64,000 bases of DNA, from contig JANEZZ010001570.1 in the NCBI GenBank assembly GCA_026122225.1, forward strand, positions 6,200,501-6,264,500, given 5' to 3'. The DNA comes from Heloderma charlesbogerti. Lineage: Eukaryota > Chordata > Lepidosauria > Squamata > Helodermatidae. Shown piece after piece: positions 24,056 to 39,300 of this stretch (its first letter is position 1; each line of letters starts with the position of its first letter). Below the pieces are notes generated by a model, which worked only from the letters and a program-made list of their open reading frames with translations, ran no database searches and was not told the origin of the DNA. The translations under genes were made by a program, and so were the position numbers.

Positions 24056-24661
24056 ATGGCAGCAAAATCATCACTCCTTAAAGTAATCCTTCTAGGAGAT
24101 GGAGGAGTTGGGAAGAGTTCAATTATGAATAGATATGTCACTAACAAGTTTGATACCCAGCTGTTTCACACAATAGGTGTAGAGTTCTTAAATAAAGACC
24201 TGGAAGTGGATGGACACTTTGTCACAATGCAGATATGGGACACTGCAGGTCAAGAACGTTTTAGGAGCTTGCGGACTCCTTTCTACAGAGGTTCTGACTG
24301 TTGTCTTCTCACTTTCAGCGTAGATGACTCTCAAAGCTTCCAAAACCTGGGCAACTGGAAAAAAGAATTTATTTACTATGCAGATGTGAAAGAGCCTGAA
24401 ACATTTCCTTTTGTGATATTGGGTAACAAAGTTGATATAAGTGAGAGGCAAGTGTCTTCAGAAGAAGCAGAACTCTGGTGCAGGAACAATGGCAATCATC
24501 CTTACTTTGAAACCAGTGCGAAAGATGCCACTAATGTTGCAGCAGCTTTTGAGGAAGCTGTTCGAAGAGTTCTTGCCACTGATGATAGGTCAGATCACTT
24601 GATTCAAACTGATACAGTAAACCTTCACCGGAAGCCCAAGCCTAGTTCATCATGCTGTTGA
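24056..24661 (+). CDS. RAB9A: RAB9A, late endosome–Golgi Rab GTPase (201 aa)
   Basis: Intact single-exon coding region of Rab9A, the small GTPase that drives return of mannose-6-phosphate receptors from late endosomes to the trans-Golgi. The P-loop GDGGVGKS is at residues 14–21, switch I Thr is 39 (HTIGVEF), WDTAGQ is at 61–66, followed by NKVD (base recognition) and ETSAKD. The C-terminus SSSCC gives two cysteines for geranylgeranylation. Length equals that of mammalian RAB9A. The recalled human sequence differs at only a few positions, mostly conservative. Acceptor ttattttgcag ends at 24021, so the coding exon begins at 24022 with 34 nt of 5' UTR. No lesions. Confidence 0.98.
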   Translation: MAAKSSLLKVILLGDGGVGKSSIMNRYVTNKFDTQLFHTIGVEFLNKDLEVDGHFVTMQIWDTAGQERFRSLRTPFYRGSDCCLLTFSVDDSQSFQNLGNWKKEFIYYADVKEPETFPFVILGNKVDISERQVSSEEAELWCRNNGNHPYFETSAKDATNVAAAFEEAVRRVLATDDRSDHLIQTDTVNLHRKPKPSSSCC

Positions 24662-25215
24662 CTATTTAGTTTTATTTCTTGACCATATATTGTTCTAACT
24701 TAACTTGGGAGTAATAATAGATCAAATATGATTCAGTGGGTGCCATTCTTAATATATTAAATTGTAATATCCTACTGCTTTATGTGTTGGGCAGAAGAGA
24801 GCTTCTCTTTAATAAGTGATCTGTTGTGAAGTTAGTGGTGTCTGACATCTGGGAAGGTAGCAGCTCAACAGTTCATTTAATTTAAATGTGTCATTTGAAA
24901 ATTAATAAATTATATACTAAAACTTGAAAGTTCTAAAAGCACTACGTGGGGGATTTGTTCTGGAATTCAGATGCAGAGTAGAATTTTTATATGTACATAT
25001 ATATTTTTATGAGATCACCCATCCATGTTTTGCTTCACTAAAACCTTTTTTCATAAAGCAATAATAGTAGGGTCTTGTTCCAGTTCTCGGTCTTTAATGT
25101 GATTTTTTTTAAATCTAAGCTCATTTAAGATGCTTAAGGGCTTTTGCTATTTGCCTATTGTCACTAAACTGCCTGTAGGTTTTAAGTTAGAAAATAAATC
25201 TGCATTCATGGAGCC
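24662..25215 (+). other. RAB9A: RAB9A 3' UTR
   Basis: Non-coding sequence after the RAB9A stop up to the probable cleavage site. Two AATAAA signals are seen (24904 and 25193). Confidence 0.6.
25193..25198 (+). terminator. RAB9A: Probable RAB9A poly(A) signal
   Basis: AATAAA followed 20–30 nt later by GT-rich tgtgtcggtgtgt, the typical downstream element. An earlier AATAAA at 24904–24909 lacks so clear a GT-rich element. Confidence 0.65.
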
Positions 25216-25675
25216 TGTGTCGGTGTGTATTCCTCCTCCTCCATCTGGTCTTCTCACACTTGGATGGATGGTAGGCAACATCTTGGCTGTATTTTAGCTA
25301 GGAAATTGCTGGATTTCAACAGTCTTAGCAGCTGGCTTCTTTAACTACAAAGGAAGACATTTAGCAGTGCAGATGGCAAAAAAACACAAAACCGCAAACA
25401 GTAGTAGTCTTCAGCTGCTTACTTAGTTAATATGATACTGATTTCTAAAAGGTTACAGGACATCTGAAGAATTTCCAAAACAAGAGGCTCATGTAGTTTC
25501 TCATATTGCCATTAAGGCTTCCCTTTGGCCCTATAATCTTATACCCATCAACTGGCAATCTTTATTATCTATTTTTCCTGGCACAAGCTTGACTTGACAC
25601 CTATTTGGGTTGTAGGACTGAAGGTTTTGCCTGAGAAACACTGCATTTTATAGGAACGATTGTAAAGGTTAGAGT

Positions 25676-25735
25676 TGCAATCTTGTGCACACTTCTGTGA
25701 AAGTAAGCCCATTGGAAACAGTGAGTCTAACTTAT
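25676..25735. repeat. Short palindromic MITE fragment
   Basis: 'gttgcaatcttgtgcacacttctgtgaaagtaagcccattgg' is the left half of the family seen complete at 32661–32783. Confidence 0.5.
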
Positions 25736-26044
25736 GCAAGTCACACAGTGCTTCAATGTGAGGGACTACTGAAAATTTCACTGCATAAGTCCAAGGCCTG
25801 TGTCTCACTCACTGAACAGTTGCCCATGGTTCAATTCGAAGTAGCTGCACTATGTGTTTGCCATAACCATGTGGGCCCTCTACACGACAGGCATCCTCCC
25901 TTGTGTTGGGTGGAAAAGACACATGCTCAGATGGTTGTGGTAGTAGTCACACACACCTATGCACCTGTGTGGGACAACAAGTGGTACAGTAAGTACAAGA
26001 AGGGACAGCTTGAGCTTAGGTGGAAAAAGTTATTTTTCATGCTG

Positions 26045-26158
26045 TAGCCCAGGCTTCCCAAGCCTAGTGTGCTCCAGGTTTGTTGAACTACATAGCTGGG
26101 GATGATGGAAGTTGTAGCCCAACAGCTGGAGGGTACCAGGGTTGGGAAGGATGCCTTA
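26045..26158. repeat. Palindromic hAT-like MITE ('acaactcccatcagcc' family)
   Basis: Inverted ends 'cccaggcttcccaa' and 'ttgggaaggatgcctta', with core 'gatgatggaagttgtagcccaac'. Relatives at 58470–58605 and 60810–60955. Confidence 0.5.
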
Positions 26159-26542
26159 GCCAGATCTTCTCATAAGCCTTTAAACACCAGGCATTTCTCA
26201 TGACTTTGTACTTAAATCTTGTATGCTGATCTTAATCCACTGGTCATGATATGCTCGCAACATACAAAGTTTGTCTTGAAAACAAAGATCTTTAATACCA
26301 GATTTAGGCCATACTTAATTGGTGGTACAGAAAAAGTTGCATGATCTGAGTTGCAATTCACAAACATGTAAAGGGTGTCTTTGATTATTGATTAGGCAAG
26401 GCCTTTTGCTCGACTCACCCTCTGATACGTGGAAGTGCTATATCAGCTTAATTTTTGTTGAGACATCCATTGCTATACAAGATGACTTCTTGCCATCATA
26501 GCTTTGTGGAGCTATTAAACAAATGTTTTAGACTCTACATAG

Positions 26543-26594
26543 CACTAAGACATAGCTAGCATTCTAATATTAGAATACTAGCTATGTCTCAGTG
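26543..26594. repeat. Near-perfect 52-bp palindrome
   Basis: Two 26-nt arms without a spacer and two mismatches, centre attctaat|attagaat. Lies in the RAB9A–TRAPPC2 spacer. Confidence 0.8.
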
Positions 26595-26949
26595 ATGTGT
26601 ACAGGGTTAAACATTTGCCATTTTAGAACCCTAGTGTAACTTATGGGATAATACTGTTCCTCCTGTAATATAAGGAGAGCATTGTCATCACCCTCCCACT
26701 GCCACAGGAAGGATGCTACAGACCTTTGAGCTGTGTGTTGACGAGGAACTCTTAGCATGATTCCTCTCCGAGTGAATCTTTTGCCAAAGCATAGGTGTGT
26801 GTGCACACTGTGCAAAGCATAGCACTGTGTTCTGAGGCTCTAATAGCAAATTTGGGTGGTTGGAAAAGAAAGCCATCTTTTATCAGCAGAGCATGACCAT
26901 TACTGTACATGATGATAAAAGTGAGCATAATTCTTTTCCTTGTCACAGA

Positions 26950-27246
26950 GAGGAAGGCCAGGATCTCTTCTCGATCATCCCAGAGTGCAGGACACGGAAT
27001 AATGGGCTCAAGTTACAGGAAGCCAGATTCCGGCTGAACCTCAGGAAAAACTTCCTGACTGTTAGAGCAATACAAGAATGGAACCAATTCCCTGGGGAGG
27101 TGGTGGGCTCTCCCACACTGGAGGCATTCAAGACGAGGCTGGACAGCCATCTGTCAGGGATGCTCTGACTTGGATTCCTGCATTGAGCAGGGGGTTGGAC
27201 TCGATGGCCTTGTAGGCCCCTTCCAACCCTACTATGCTATGATTCC
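26950..27246 (+). mobile_element. CR1 LINE 3' end
   Basis: About 300 bp of the CR1 ORF2 C-terminus and 3' UTR: 'ARFRLNLRKNFLTVRAIQEWNQFPGEV' followed by ggttggactcgatggcct and 'ctatgctatgattcc'. The reading frame in the C-terminal part is still open. Confidence 0.9.
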
Positions 27247-27743
27247 TAGAGAGCTGTGCTCAAGGAATATATTCAAATACCAGCATCTTTTTTTATATAA
27301 ATATTATGTAGTGTGCATATCTCCAGCACACCCAGCTTTGAAAAAGCCTAGTCCTTGAAGAATGTATGTTAATCAAATAAGAATTTACCTTTCATGACCC
27401 ACAAGTATGTGTAAACCCTTGGTCTCATCTGATTGAAGTGTCCACTGACATTGTGACCTTTGAAAGGTAGTTTTTCACTGAATTCCTGAGGCAAAAGGCT
27501 ACATGTGTTAATGTAGAGATTTGTGCAGACTTAAGATAGTTAAACCAGGTTTTACACAAATACTGGGAAAAAAATCAGAGGTAACTATGTGGTCAGTGAT
27601 CGAGAAATAACATTGCTATGTTTGCACTATTGAATATTTCCTCCTAACTACAATTGTTTATTATTAGAAAAAATGGTAGTTTAATGGGTTGAGGCTTAAT
27701 GACCAGTTTAGAGAACTTCAATACACAGAAATGCTATGTTTTA

Positions 27744-27749
27744 CATTTT
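27744..27749 (-). terminator. TRAPPC2: Candidate TRAPPC2 poly(A) signal
   Basis: AATAAA on the minus strand, about 460 nt after the TRAPPC2 stop. Other signals further left cannot be excluded. Confidence 0.4.
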
Positions 27750-28212
27750 ATTTGGTATCTCTCTAGCACTACATCTGTGTTCATGCAGTGAAATGTCACA
27801 CCTCAAAAGAAAAGTAACACAACAGAACAGGCTTAAACAATTTTCTAAGTAAAATATATAAAGAAATACTTGAATTGACACAGCCCTGAATTGAAATTCT
27901 ACAATAAAATGCCTACAGGTTGCCACAGGAAAGTGAGGTGTGGTGTCTTCATTTAACATCATGCCAAGATAGCAGTTGTACTGCTTAAACCTTCTAGACC
28001 TGTATTTAGCATATAAAATGTCCTACAGCTGAAGTAATCAGTTACCATGGAGACAGTAATGGTTGGACTCCTGAATTTTTCTAGTTTCTCATACCTGGTC
28101 ATGAAGCACTTTTTAAACATCTTGAGTTTTTTTCAGTAGCAGACGAGTCTTCATAGGTTCAGAAAGTATCAAACATACAATAGGATATTCGTTACAATAC
28201 AGATACAGTAAT
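27750..28212 (-). other. TRAPPC2: Putative TRAPPC2 3' UTR
   Basis: Sequence between the stop codon and the candidate poly(A) signal; no coding or repeat signal seen. Confidence 0.4.
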
Positions 28213-32473
<4,261 letters not shown>

Positions 32474-32660
32474 TTAAGGCAAGATATTGTGTAACCTAAA
32501 GCATGTCTATGTCAGGCCCTTCTTTGAAACTTCCAAGATGAGATTTTCTCTCAGACTTACAGAGTTTACTGTACTGTTGAACTCTTCAGAGTTGGGAAAT
32601 CTACTGCCCCATGTAACCTAGCTCTCCCTTCCTCTCAACTTAAATGCCTTGTGTGTCTTA

Positions 32661-32783
32661 GGCTGCAATCCTATGCACACTTACTGGTGCATAGTAAGTT
32701 TCATTAAATTTGTACCAAAGTAAGGTTCATTAAATTAAATGGGGCTTACTTCTGAGTAGACATGCGTAGGATTGTGCTGTTAA
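32661..32783. repeat. Short palindromic MITE, well preserved
   Basis: Ends ggctgcaatcctatgcacac and catgcgtaggattgtgctg; the middle has 'ggggcttacttctgagtag'. Common lizard-type interspersed repeat. Confidence 0.7.
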
Positions 32784-33179
32784 TTAGTAGACCTGGATAC
32801 TTTATAACACAGAGTCAAGAAGTATTAGGTCTACATATGACAATACCATAACTATTAGAAATGAAAGTGAATTTCTTCGTTCTAACCTACTACAAAAGTA
32901 AACACAATAGACTAAGAAATGGAGATATCATCTTGAAAACCTGTCATTTCCATAGATGGAAGTAGTTTTACATGGTCACATTACAATTTCCATATTTTTA
33001 CAAATGTATGTTGTTTCAGAACATTGCCACAATCATGTTCTGCAATACAAGGGCCATTGTGCCTCCTTGGTCAAGACAGTGCTCCTTCTCCCCTGGCAGC
33101 TGGTGCAAGCATATTTTGGCTCAGTATATTTATAGGGAAGGTGGTCCCAGGCTTTTGTGACAGAGAACTCTGTGCTGCT

Positions 33180-33400
33180 TGCCAAGTAGATGGCTTTTTT
33201 ACCCCTTTTTATAATGGTAATTTTTTTTATAATTGCTTTTAGAGTGTCTTTAATAGTGTTTATTGGTATTTGCATAATTGTGCTGATTATATTTTATATA
33301 TTTTTTCTATTATATTACTTATGGATTTCTGAGTGTAAGTTGCTTCAAGACTGCTTTTTGCTGTGGGAAGTGAAATTTAATATAAATTTAATAAATAATA
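33180..33400 (+). repeat. AT-rich LINE-tail-like fragment
   Basis: 'gagtgtaagttgcttcaagactgctttttgctgtgggaagtgaaatttaatataaatttaataaataataatg' resembles an L2-like 3' UTR with an aataa tail. Confidence 0.45.
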
Positions 33401-33454
33401 ATGAAAATAATATTATTCTCAGTTGGAAGTCTCTATCAAGTTTTTTTAGATGCA

Positions 33455-33700
33455 TGTTGTTGTTCAGTCGTTCAGTCGAGTCCGACTCTTCGTGACCCCA
33501 TGGACCATAGCACACCAGGCCTTCCTGTCCTGCGCTCTCTCCCAGAGCGTGCTCAAGTCCATATTCATTGCATCGGTGATGCTATCTAGCCATCTCATCC
33601 ACTGCCGTCCCCTTCTCCTTTTGCCTTCAGTCTTTCCCAGCATCAGGGTCTTTTCCAGAGAGTTTTCTCTTCGCATTAGGTGGCCAAAATATTTGAGCTT
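33455..33700 (-). mobile_element. BovB LINE 3' fragment, copy 4
   Basis: 246 bp of the BovB 3' end on the minus strand (MRRENSLEKTLMLGKTEG…). The 3' end has an extra gttgttgttcagtcgttcag start. It lies within 5 bp of the MITE at 33705. No clear target-site duplication. Confidence 0.88.
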
Positions 33701-33704
33701 GACT

Positions 33705-34131
33705 AGGGCGCAATTCTATGGAATGCACCCAGGGTACTCATAAGCCTCCAAACCTGAAGGCTTATGTGTATCCAGTGCAGAGCAGGAGGTGCCTTGTGCC
33801 TGCTGCTCTGCATTTTAGCTAGATGTCTAACAGAAGCTTCAAGGAGGGGGAGGAAAGGTGGCTGGGGCAGCCATAGGATTTCTCTTACGGCTGCTGCCCC
33901 GGTCTCCTCCCCTCTCCCAGGGAATGCTCCCTTTTCACCATCTCTGCACTCTGTTTTGTGAGTACGGAGATATAACTATGAGGGGCATAGGGAGGGGGCA
34001 GGGAGCACAGTTTCCTGCCTATGAGCTCAGAGCCAGAAAACTGAACAATCCTATGTCCCCCTTAGGGCTGGCTGGGAATGCTGGGAATTGTAGGGTTTCT
34101 TCCTGTCTAAACATGCATAGGACTGCACCCT
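33705..34131. repeat. Long MITE-like family, copy 3
   Basis: Starts agggcgcaattctatgg; the right part is a half copy of the short family (ctgtctaaacatgcataggactgcaccct). Possibly a composite. Confidence 0.6.
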
Positions 34132-34507
34132 TAGGGAGAGAGATCTCCATCATTGTGTACTGTGTGAGGCTAACCTCACCATTTCAGAACAACTGCTAAA
34201 TATGTCATAACGGGAGTATAAATAGCAGATACCTAGTTTTCTAGGAAAACTCCACCTGGCGAAAGTTGTAAGTGAAGGTAACTGTGCTTATTCATGGGGG
34301 CGGGGGGGTTGTCACGACTTTGGGATTTTCCAGTTAGTCCTAATAAAAGGAATTAGGCTAACTGTTGCCTCTGGAAACAATCTGGGGGCGGGGGCATTCA
34401 AGCCTTGATGGGTACTAAAACCTCTGTCGTCGTCCCCCTTCCCTTTCAGGAGAAGCAATATTTGCCATCCATTTCCCCCTTTACCAGAGGTAGGAAGAAA
34501 AACTTAC

Positions 34508-34680
34508 CTCAGGCCCAACTGTCGCCAGAATCAACCGACCGTAAAAAAAAAAAAAGAGAGAGAAAACAGCTGACTCTCTACCTACCCAAAACATCCGGCG
34601 CAGCTTCATGTCGTCATAGCGCCCGGCTTTAAAAAAAAAAAAAGCCGCGGAAAGAACTCTTTCTCAGCTCATTAGTGTGT
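34508..34680 (-). other. TRAPPC2: Inferred TRAPPC2 non-coding first exon
   Basis: The minus strand has a strong donor CCTGAG|GTAAGTT with exon end at 34508. The exon would run left from a start site in the CpG-rich region (about 34600–34680). The start site is not defined. Confidence 0.5.
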
Positions 34681-34690
34681 TCTCGCGAGA
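34681..34690. promoter_or_regulatory. TCTCGCGAGA palindromic promoter element (BANP-type)
   Basis: Exact match to the CGCG element. Its position, about 170 bp from the TRAPPC2 donor and 23 bp before a candidate OFD1 exon 1 donor (CTG|GTGAGC, 34714), fits a core promoter site. Confidence 0.75.
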
Positions 34691-34713
34691 GTTCTGACAC
34701 AGCAACACGCCTG
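34691..34713 (+). other. OFD1: Candidate end of OFD1 non-coding exon 1
   Basis: Donor CTG|GTGAGC at 34714. I find no in-frame ATG upstream that would join exon 2, so exon 1 appears non-coding here. In human OFD1, exon 1 carries the first few codons. Confidence 0.4.
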
Positions 34714-35244
34714 GTGAGCGGTGGTAACAGCAACAACGGGCGCGCGACAGAAAAAGACGGTTGGCGGCGAGTGGCCGTTTGTGGCTCGTCGTTCGGGGGC
34801 GGGGCCTTGAATAGAACGTCTTCGCGGTCGCACTTAGCGACACGACGTCCTGCTGCTCCTCCTCAGTAGCAGCGTCGAGTCCCGTTGCTGTTACTTCAGT
34901 CTGGTGTGTGGTGTTTGTCTGTCTCGGAGCTTCCCCTCCCTTCCCTCCTCTTTGTCCAAAATAGAGCCTGAAACGGGCGTGGGAGAAAACTAGGAAGCGC
35001 CTTCCCCGGCCCGGGCTGCGTGTGGGGTTCCTGAGGCCCACGGGTGCTTAGTCAGGCCCTGTGAATTCCAGGCGCTCGTGGAACACGGTGGTGGTGTGTG
35101 AGTGAAGAGGTTGCCCAGAAAGCAGCCTGGAAGATCTAGAAAACAGGAGTTGGGGCAGAGGATTCAGATGGGCTATTTTTAGAATTGGGGATATGCCTTG
35201 GTACTGCTATTTTCTTTATTGCCCTTCAGAGACAGAGGCTTATT

Positions 35245-35503
35245 TGTTGTTCAGTCGTGTCGGACTCTTTGTGACCCCATGGACCTTTGCACACCAGGCC
35301 TTCCTGTCCTGCACTCTCTCCCGGAGGGTGCTCAAGTCCATATTCAGTGCATCGGTGATGCTATCTAGCCATCTCATCCTCTGCCGTCCCCTTCTCCTTT
35401 TGCCTTCAGTCTTTCCCAGCATCAGGGTCTTTTCCGGGGAGTTTTCTCTTTGCATTAGGTGGCCAAAATATTTGAGCTTCAGCTTCAGTATCTGTTCTTC
35501 CAA
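35245..35503 (-). mobile_element. BovB LINE 3' fragment, copy 5
   Basis: 259 bp of the BovB 3' end on the minus strand (LEEQILKLKLKYFGHLMQRENSPEKT…), in OFD1 intron 1. No clear target-site duplication. Confidence 0.88.
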
Positions 35504-35703
35504 ACTACTACATAATAACATGTCTAATGTTTCTTGGGAGCTGTACAATAATTTCTTTAAGAAGCAATCCCTGCCTGCCTGCTGGATTGTTTGTTTGACT
35601 GCTTATTTATTGATTTTATTCATACATAAAATCTAATCGGCATGATACAAAAGGAATGGGGAGGAATCAGGACAATTCTGTGGTAAGAACAATATGTATT
35701 AAA

Positions 35704-35840
35704 CGTGCAATCCTATGCATGTTTAGACAGAAAAAAAGCCCTACATTTCCCAGAATCCTCCAGCCAATATTGCTAGCTGTGGAATGCTGTGAGTTGGAAG
35801 ACTTTTTTTTTCTGTCTAAACATGCTTAGGATTGTGCCCT
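35704..35840. repeat. Palindromic MITE, short family, copy 3
   Basis: Ends cgtgcaatcctatgcatg and catgcttaggattgtgccct with tgtttagacag / ctgtctaaaca arms. Confidence 0.75.
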
Positions 35841-35979
35841 AAATGGGCTCGCAAGGTGGCAACCCCAGGTGCAGGTCTAAATAGTTAAGCTAATAGAAAA
35901 GTCCAGGTCTCTTTGGACAACAACAGCTCCTCCTCCAGGACAAAAAGATGTAGTTCCTTCGCCGACACTGTATTTTGTT

Positions 35980-36030
35980 CCTTAGAATGCTGGACTAGAT
36001 AGTCCTTTGGTCTTATCCAGCAGGGTATCA
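35980..36030 (+). mobile_element. CR1 LINE 3' tail fragment
   Basis: 'aatgctggactagatagtcctttggtcttatccagcaggg', typical CR1 3' end wording. Confidence 0.45.
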
Positions 36031-36241
36031 CTGGATATCTGTGGGTTTGGGGTATGCTGTTTTTATATTGTCATCTTTCATTTAAGCTCTTTATTATTTA
36101 TTCTATGCCTTTTATTAGTTGTTTCAGCTAAATAAGCTCCCAAAATGAATGGAGTATTATTCAGTTGCCCGTGTTTCTGTGGTCAAATTCATTACTGTAG
36201 CAGTTGGTAAAAATTAAAATTTTGTTTTTCCATGTTTTCAG

Positions 36242-36343
36242 AGCTTCATGTCTTCAGCTGAACCTAAGGCTCTGTCACAAGATGAACTCCGGAAAAGACT
36301 TTATCAGACATTTAAGAACCGAGGTGTTTTGGACTCCCTAAAG
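36242..36343 (+). CDS. OFD1: OFD1 exon 2
   Basis: Acceptor catgttttcag. ATG at 36248, then [20 protein letters not shown] … VLDSLK, donor AAG|GTCTTT. The six nt before the ATG are in frame (Ser-Phe), matching the position of human residues before Met7. Kozak context is weak. Confidence 0.9.
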
Positions 36344-39300
36344 GTCTTTGATTTAATCTAGATTTAAATCATTGTAGCTTCAGTTTGGAATATTTATAAA
36401 GTCCAGTATATCCTTGACAAAGTTTTTACTGTTAAAAAATGGACAACAAAAACCTTAAGTGGGGCTGAATGTACAAAAAAATCGAATGTGGAGTTTTCAC
36501 CCCTGATTCTAGGCAATCCATAAGTACACACATCCTTACCAAGTGCGCACATTCTGCTTATCAATATATTCATGTAATGAAAAAAAATTGAAGTGTAACA
36601 TATTTAATGGTTATGTGTTTAAGGGCTCAATCCTATGCATGTTTAGACAGAAAAAAAGCCTACAACTCCCAGTATGCCCCAGTCAGCCTTGCTGTCTGTG
36701 GCTTGCTGGAAGTTGTAGGCCTTTTTTCTGTCTAAACATGTTTAGGATTCCACACTAAATCTGGAATGGATTCTGATTCTGTCAAAAGGAGCTTTTTTAA
36801 TATTTCCAATTACAAATCAGATTGAAAAATTAAGTTGATTTTACGCTGAGAGACTAAAGTGAAACAAGTTAATGTCTTTTAAATTAAAAGTGACAGGCTC
36901 TTACCAACGTAAGAGTAAATGTAGGTGTATTTTAAGTTTTGCCTTTTGATAGACTGAGAGAGAGGGAGACCATCATCCAAAGTGAGCTTCGTTTCCTTAG
37001 GGTGCTGTCCTGTGGGGATGCCTGTCATCCTCTGAACTTGGAGGCTTATGGGCATCCTGTGCAGGGCGAGGGGAGTGTGGAAGTGATCGTCGCCTCTGTG
37101 CTCCTCTCACCTTGAGTTTTCACTACCCCATCTGGGCTTTGCAAAGCCCAGCTGGGGCTTTGCAGAGAGGGTGGGAAGGAGGCTGGGGCAGCCAGAGGAT
37201 TCTTCGTAAGCTGGCTGCCCCAGTCTCTTCCCCTCCCTGCTCACAGAACCACCCCCTTTCCCTCCTTTCCGAGCTCACTTTTGCGAGCTTGTAGAATCAG
37301 CCGGCATGGTTCTCTCTGCAAGGAGGCAGGGCAGGAGAGTTTGGAATCCCAGGTCCGAGATTGGAGTTCTATCTCTCGCCTTAGATTCAGGAATCTGAAA
37401 CATCCTATGCCCCCCCCCCTGACTTTGTCTAGAGGCCATAGGCACAGCTTCGAAACCAACTTATACATGAACTAATGAATCCAGTTTTAAGTGGAGAAAT
37501 TCAGCCCCGAGCCATTTCCAGTGAATGCAGTTCATTGATAATTGGTGCTTCTAATAGTCTGGTCGCAGATCACCTGTGCAGATGTGGCTATGAGTATTCT
37601 TCTATCCAGAAAGTGGATTAGAAAAGGATAAGGCAAGTACCTTCCTCTTCTGAAGGATGTGTAGAATTATATTCTGGACTTAAAGTCCTCTTTATCCAGT
37701 GTTGTCATCGCTTACTCCTCCCTTTAGTCTTTCTAGTAGTCTATCAGAAAGTTAGTAAGGGCGCAATCCTATGGGGATAGGTGGCCGCCTCCGAACTCAG
37801 AGGCAACTGCATATCTAATGCAGGGCAGGAGAAGCACGGAGGGGATCGTCTCTGCCGTGCTTCTCCTGCCCTGCATTTGCAGCTAGGCAGCCAATTTCAG
37901 CTGTCTAGCTGTGGGAAGTCGGAGCGGGGGTGGTGGTGGCCAGATGACGCATAGGATGTGCCGCACCAGCATTTCCGCCTGTAAAAAGGGAACGCCCCTT
38001 TTACGCTGTTCCGCACTGCTCTTAAAAGCGCAGAGCCGTTTTGTGTGCTGCCTACAAGTGTGTGCTCCGAGGTTGGTTCCCAGAGACCAACGTATCCTAT
38101 GGCCATCTAGACGCTGACTAGTGGTCATAGGATTGCTCCCTATGTCTTTCTGATAGCGTGTCTGGATTGCAAAATAGAGCTGTAGCAAAGGACTGTGTGC
38201 ATACAGTAGAGACTAATTTTGTTTACTTTCATGAAACAGCACATCCATTCTGTATTATGACTGCTTTTGAAACATGAGTTGAAAAAGAAACTTAGAGTGT
38301 TTGAAGTGCTGAGCATAAAAAGTAAGCAGAATTCTCACTTTTACTTTGGAGCTCTCCACCTTGTGCTTCTCTAGGTTGAACCCACAGTCCTCGACACTCT
38401 TGCATCTGATACCTCAACTACCAGCTCTGACTCTAGCAATTCCGGGATGCATTTTGAAACCATCAGTTACCTTTGCTGAAAGAGGGCTGTCAAATCTAAT
38501 AGTTCCTTAGATTTATTGCTTGGCTGTTTGACTCAAACTTCAGCTTTAGACAGTATCCAATGTGACACTAGTGCTAATGTAAATTACAGTCAGGGCCAGA
38601 AATATTGGAACTGTTTTGGCAGTTGGCCTCTGTAAACCACCACATTGAAGATGAAAGGAAACACACCCAGATGGGAGTGAAGTCAGGACTTTCAGCTGTA
38701 ATTCAAGGGGTTTGACAAAAGTGGGGCACTAACCATTCAGGAAGTACAGCCAGTAGCATATACCCCCCCCATCGTTGCTGGCTCATAAGTAATGGAACAA
38801 ACCAACATTTCAAACTTAAGGGTCGCCTTTAATACCTAGATGAAAATCCTTTGCAGTCAATGACTGTCTGAAGTCTGGAAACCATGGACATGATGACCAA
38901 ATGCTGAGTTTCTTCCCCTGAGATGCTTTGCCAGGCCTTTACTGCAGCTGCCTTTAGCTACTGCTTGTTTGTGGGTCTTTCTGCCTTCAGTCTTGTCTTC
39001 AGTAAGTGAAAAGCATGCTCTGTTGGGTTGAGAACAGGTGACTGACTTGGCCACTGAAGGACATACCACTTCTTTGCCTTGAGAAACTCTTGGGTAGCTT
39101 TTGCTGTATGTTTTGGGTCATTCTCCATCTGCAATATGAAGTGGCGTCCTATCAGTTTGGCAGCATTCGGCTGAATCTGAGCAGAAAGTATAGCCCTGTA
39201 CACTTCAGAATTCATCCTGCTGCTTTTATCAGCAGTCAGGTCATCAATAAACACCAGTGACCCGATTCCATTGGCAGCCATACATGCCCATGCCTTAACA

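Larger units (their letters stand above)
34590..35060. promoter_or_regulatory. CpG-island bidirectional promoter, TRAPPC2 (−) / OFD1 (+)
   Basis: GC- and CpG-rich region between the divergent first exons. It contains a perfect tctcgcgaga palindrome (34681–34690), the motif of many TATA-less bidirectional housekeeping promoters and bound by BANP. No TATA box. The human genes are also head-to-head. Confidence 0.8.

Noticed and set aside
37443..37632. Extra exon 3 copy as a functional alternative OFD1 exon
   Set aside because: The 10-nt deletion shifts frame and breaks LisH; kept as a pseudo-exon until transcripts show otherwise.
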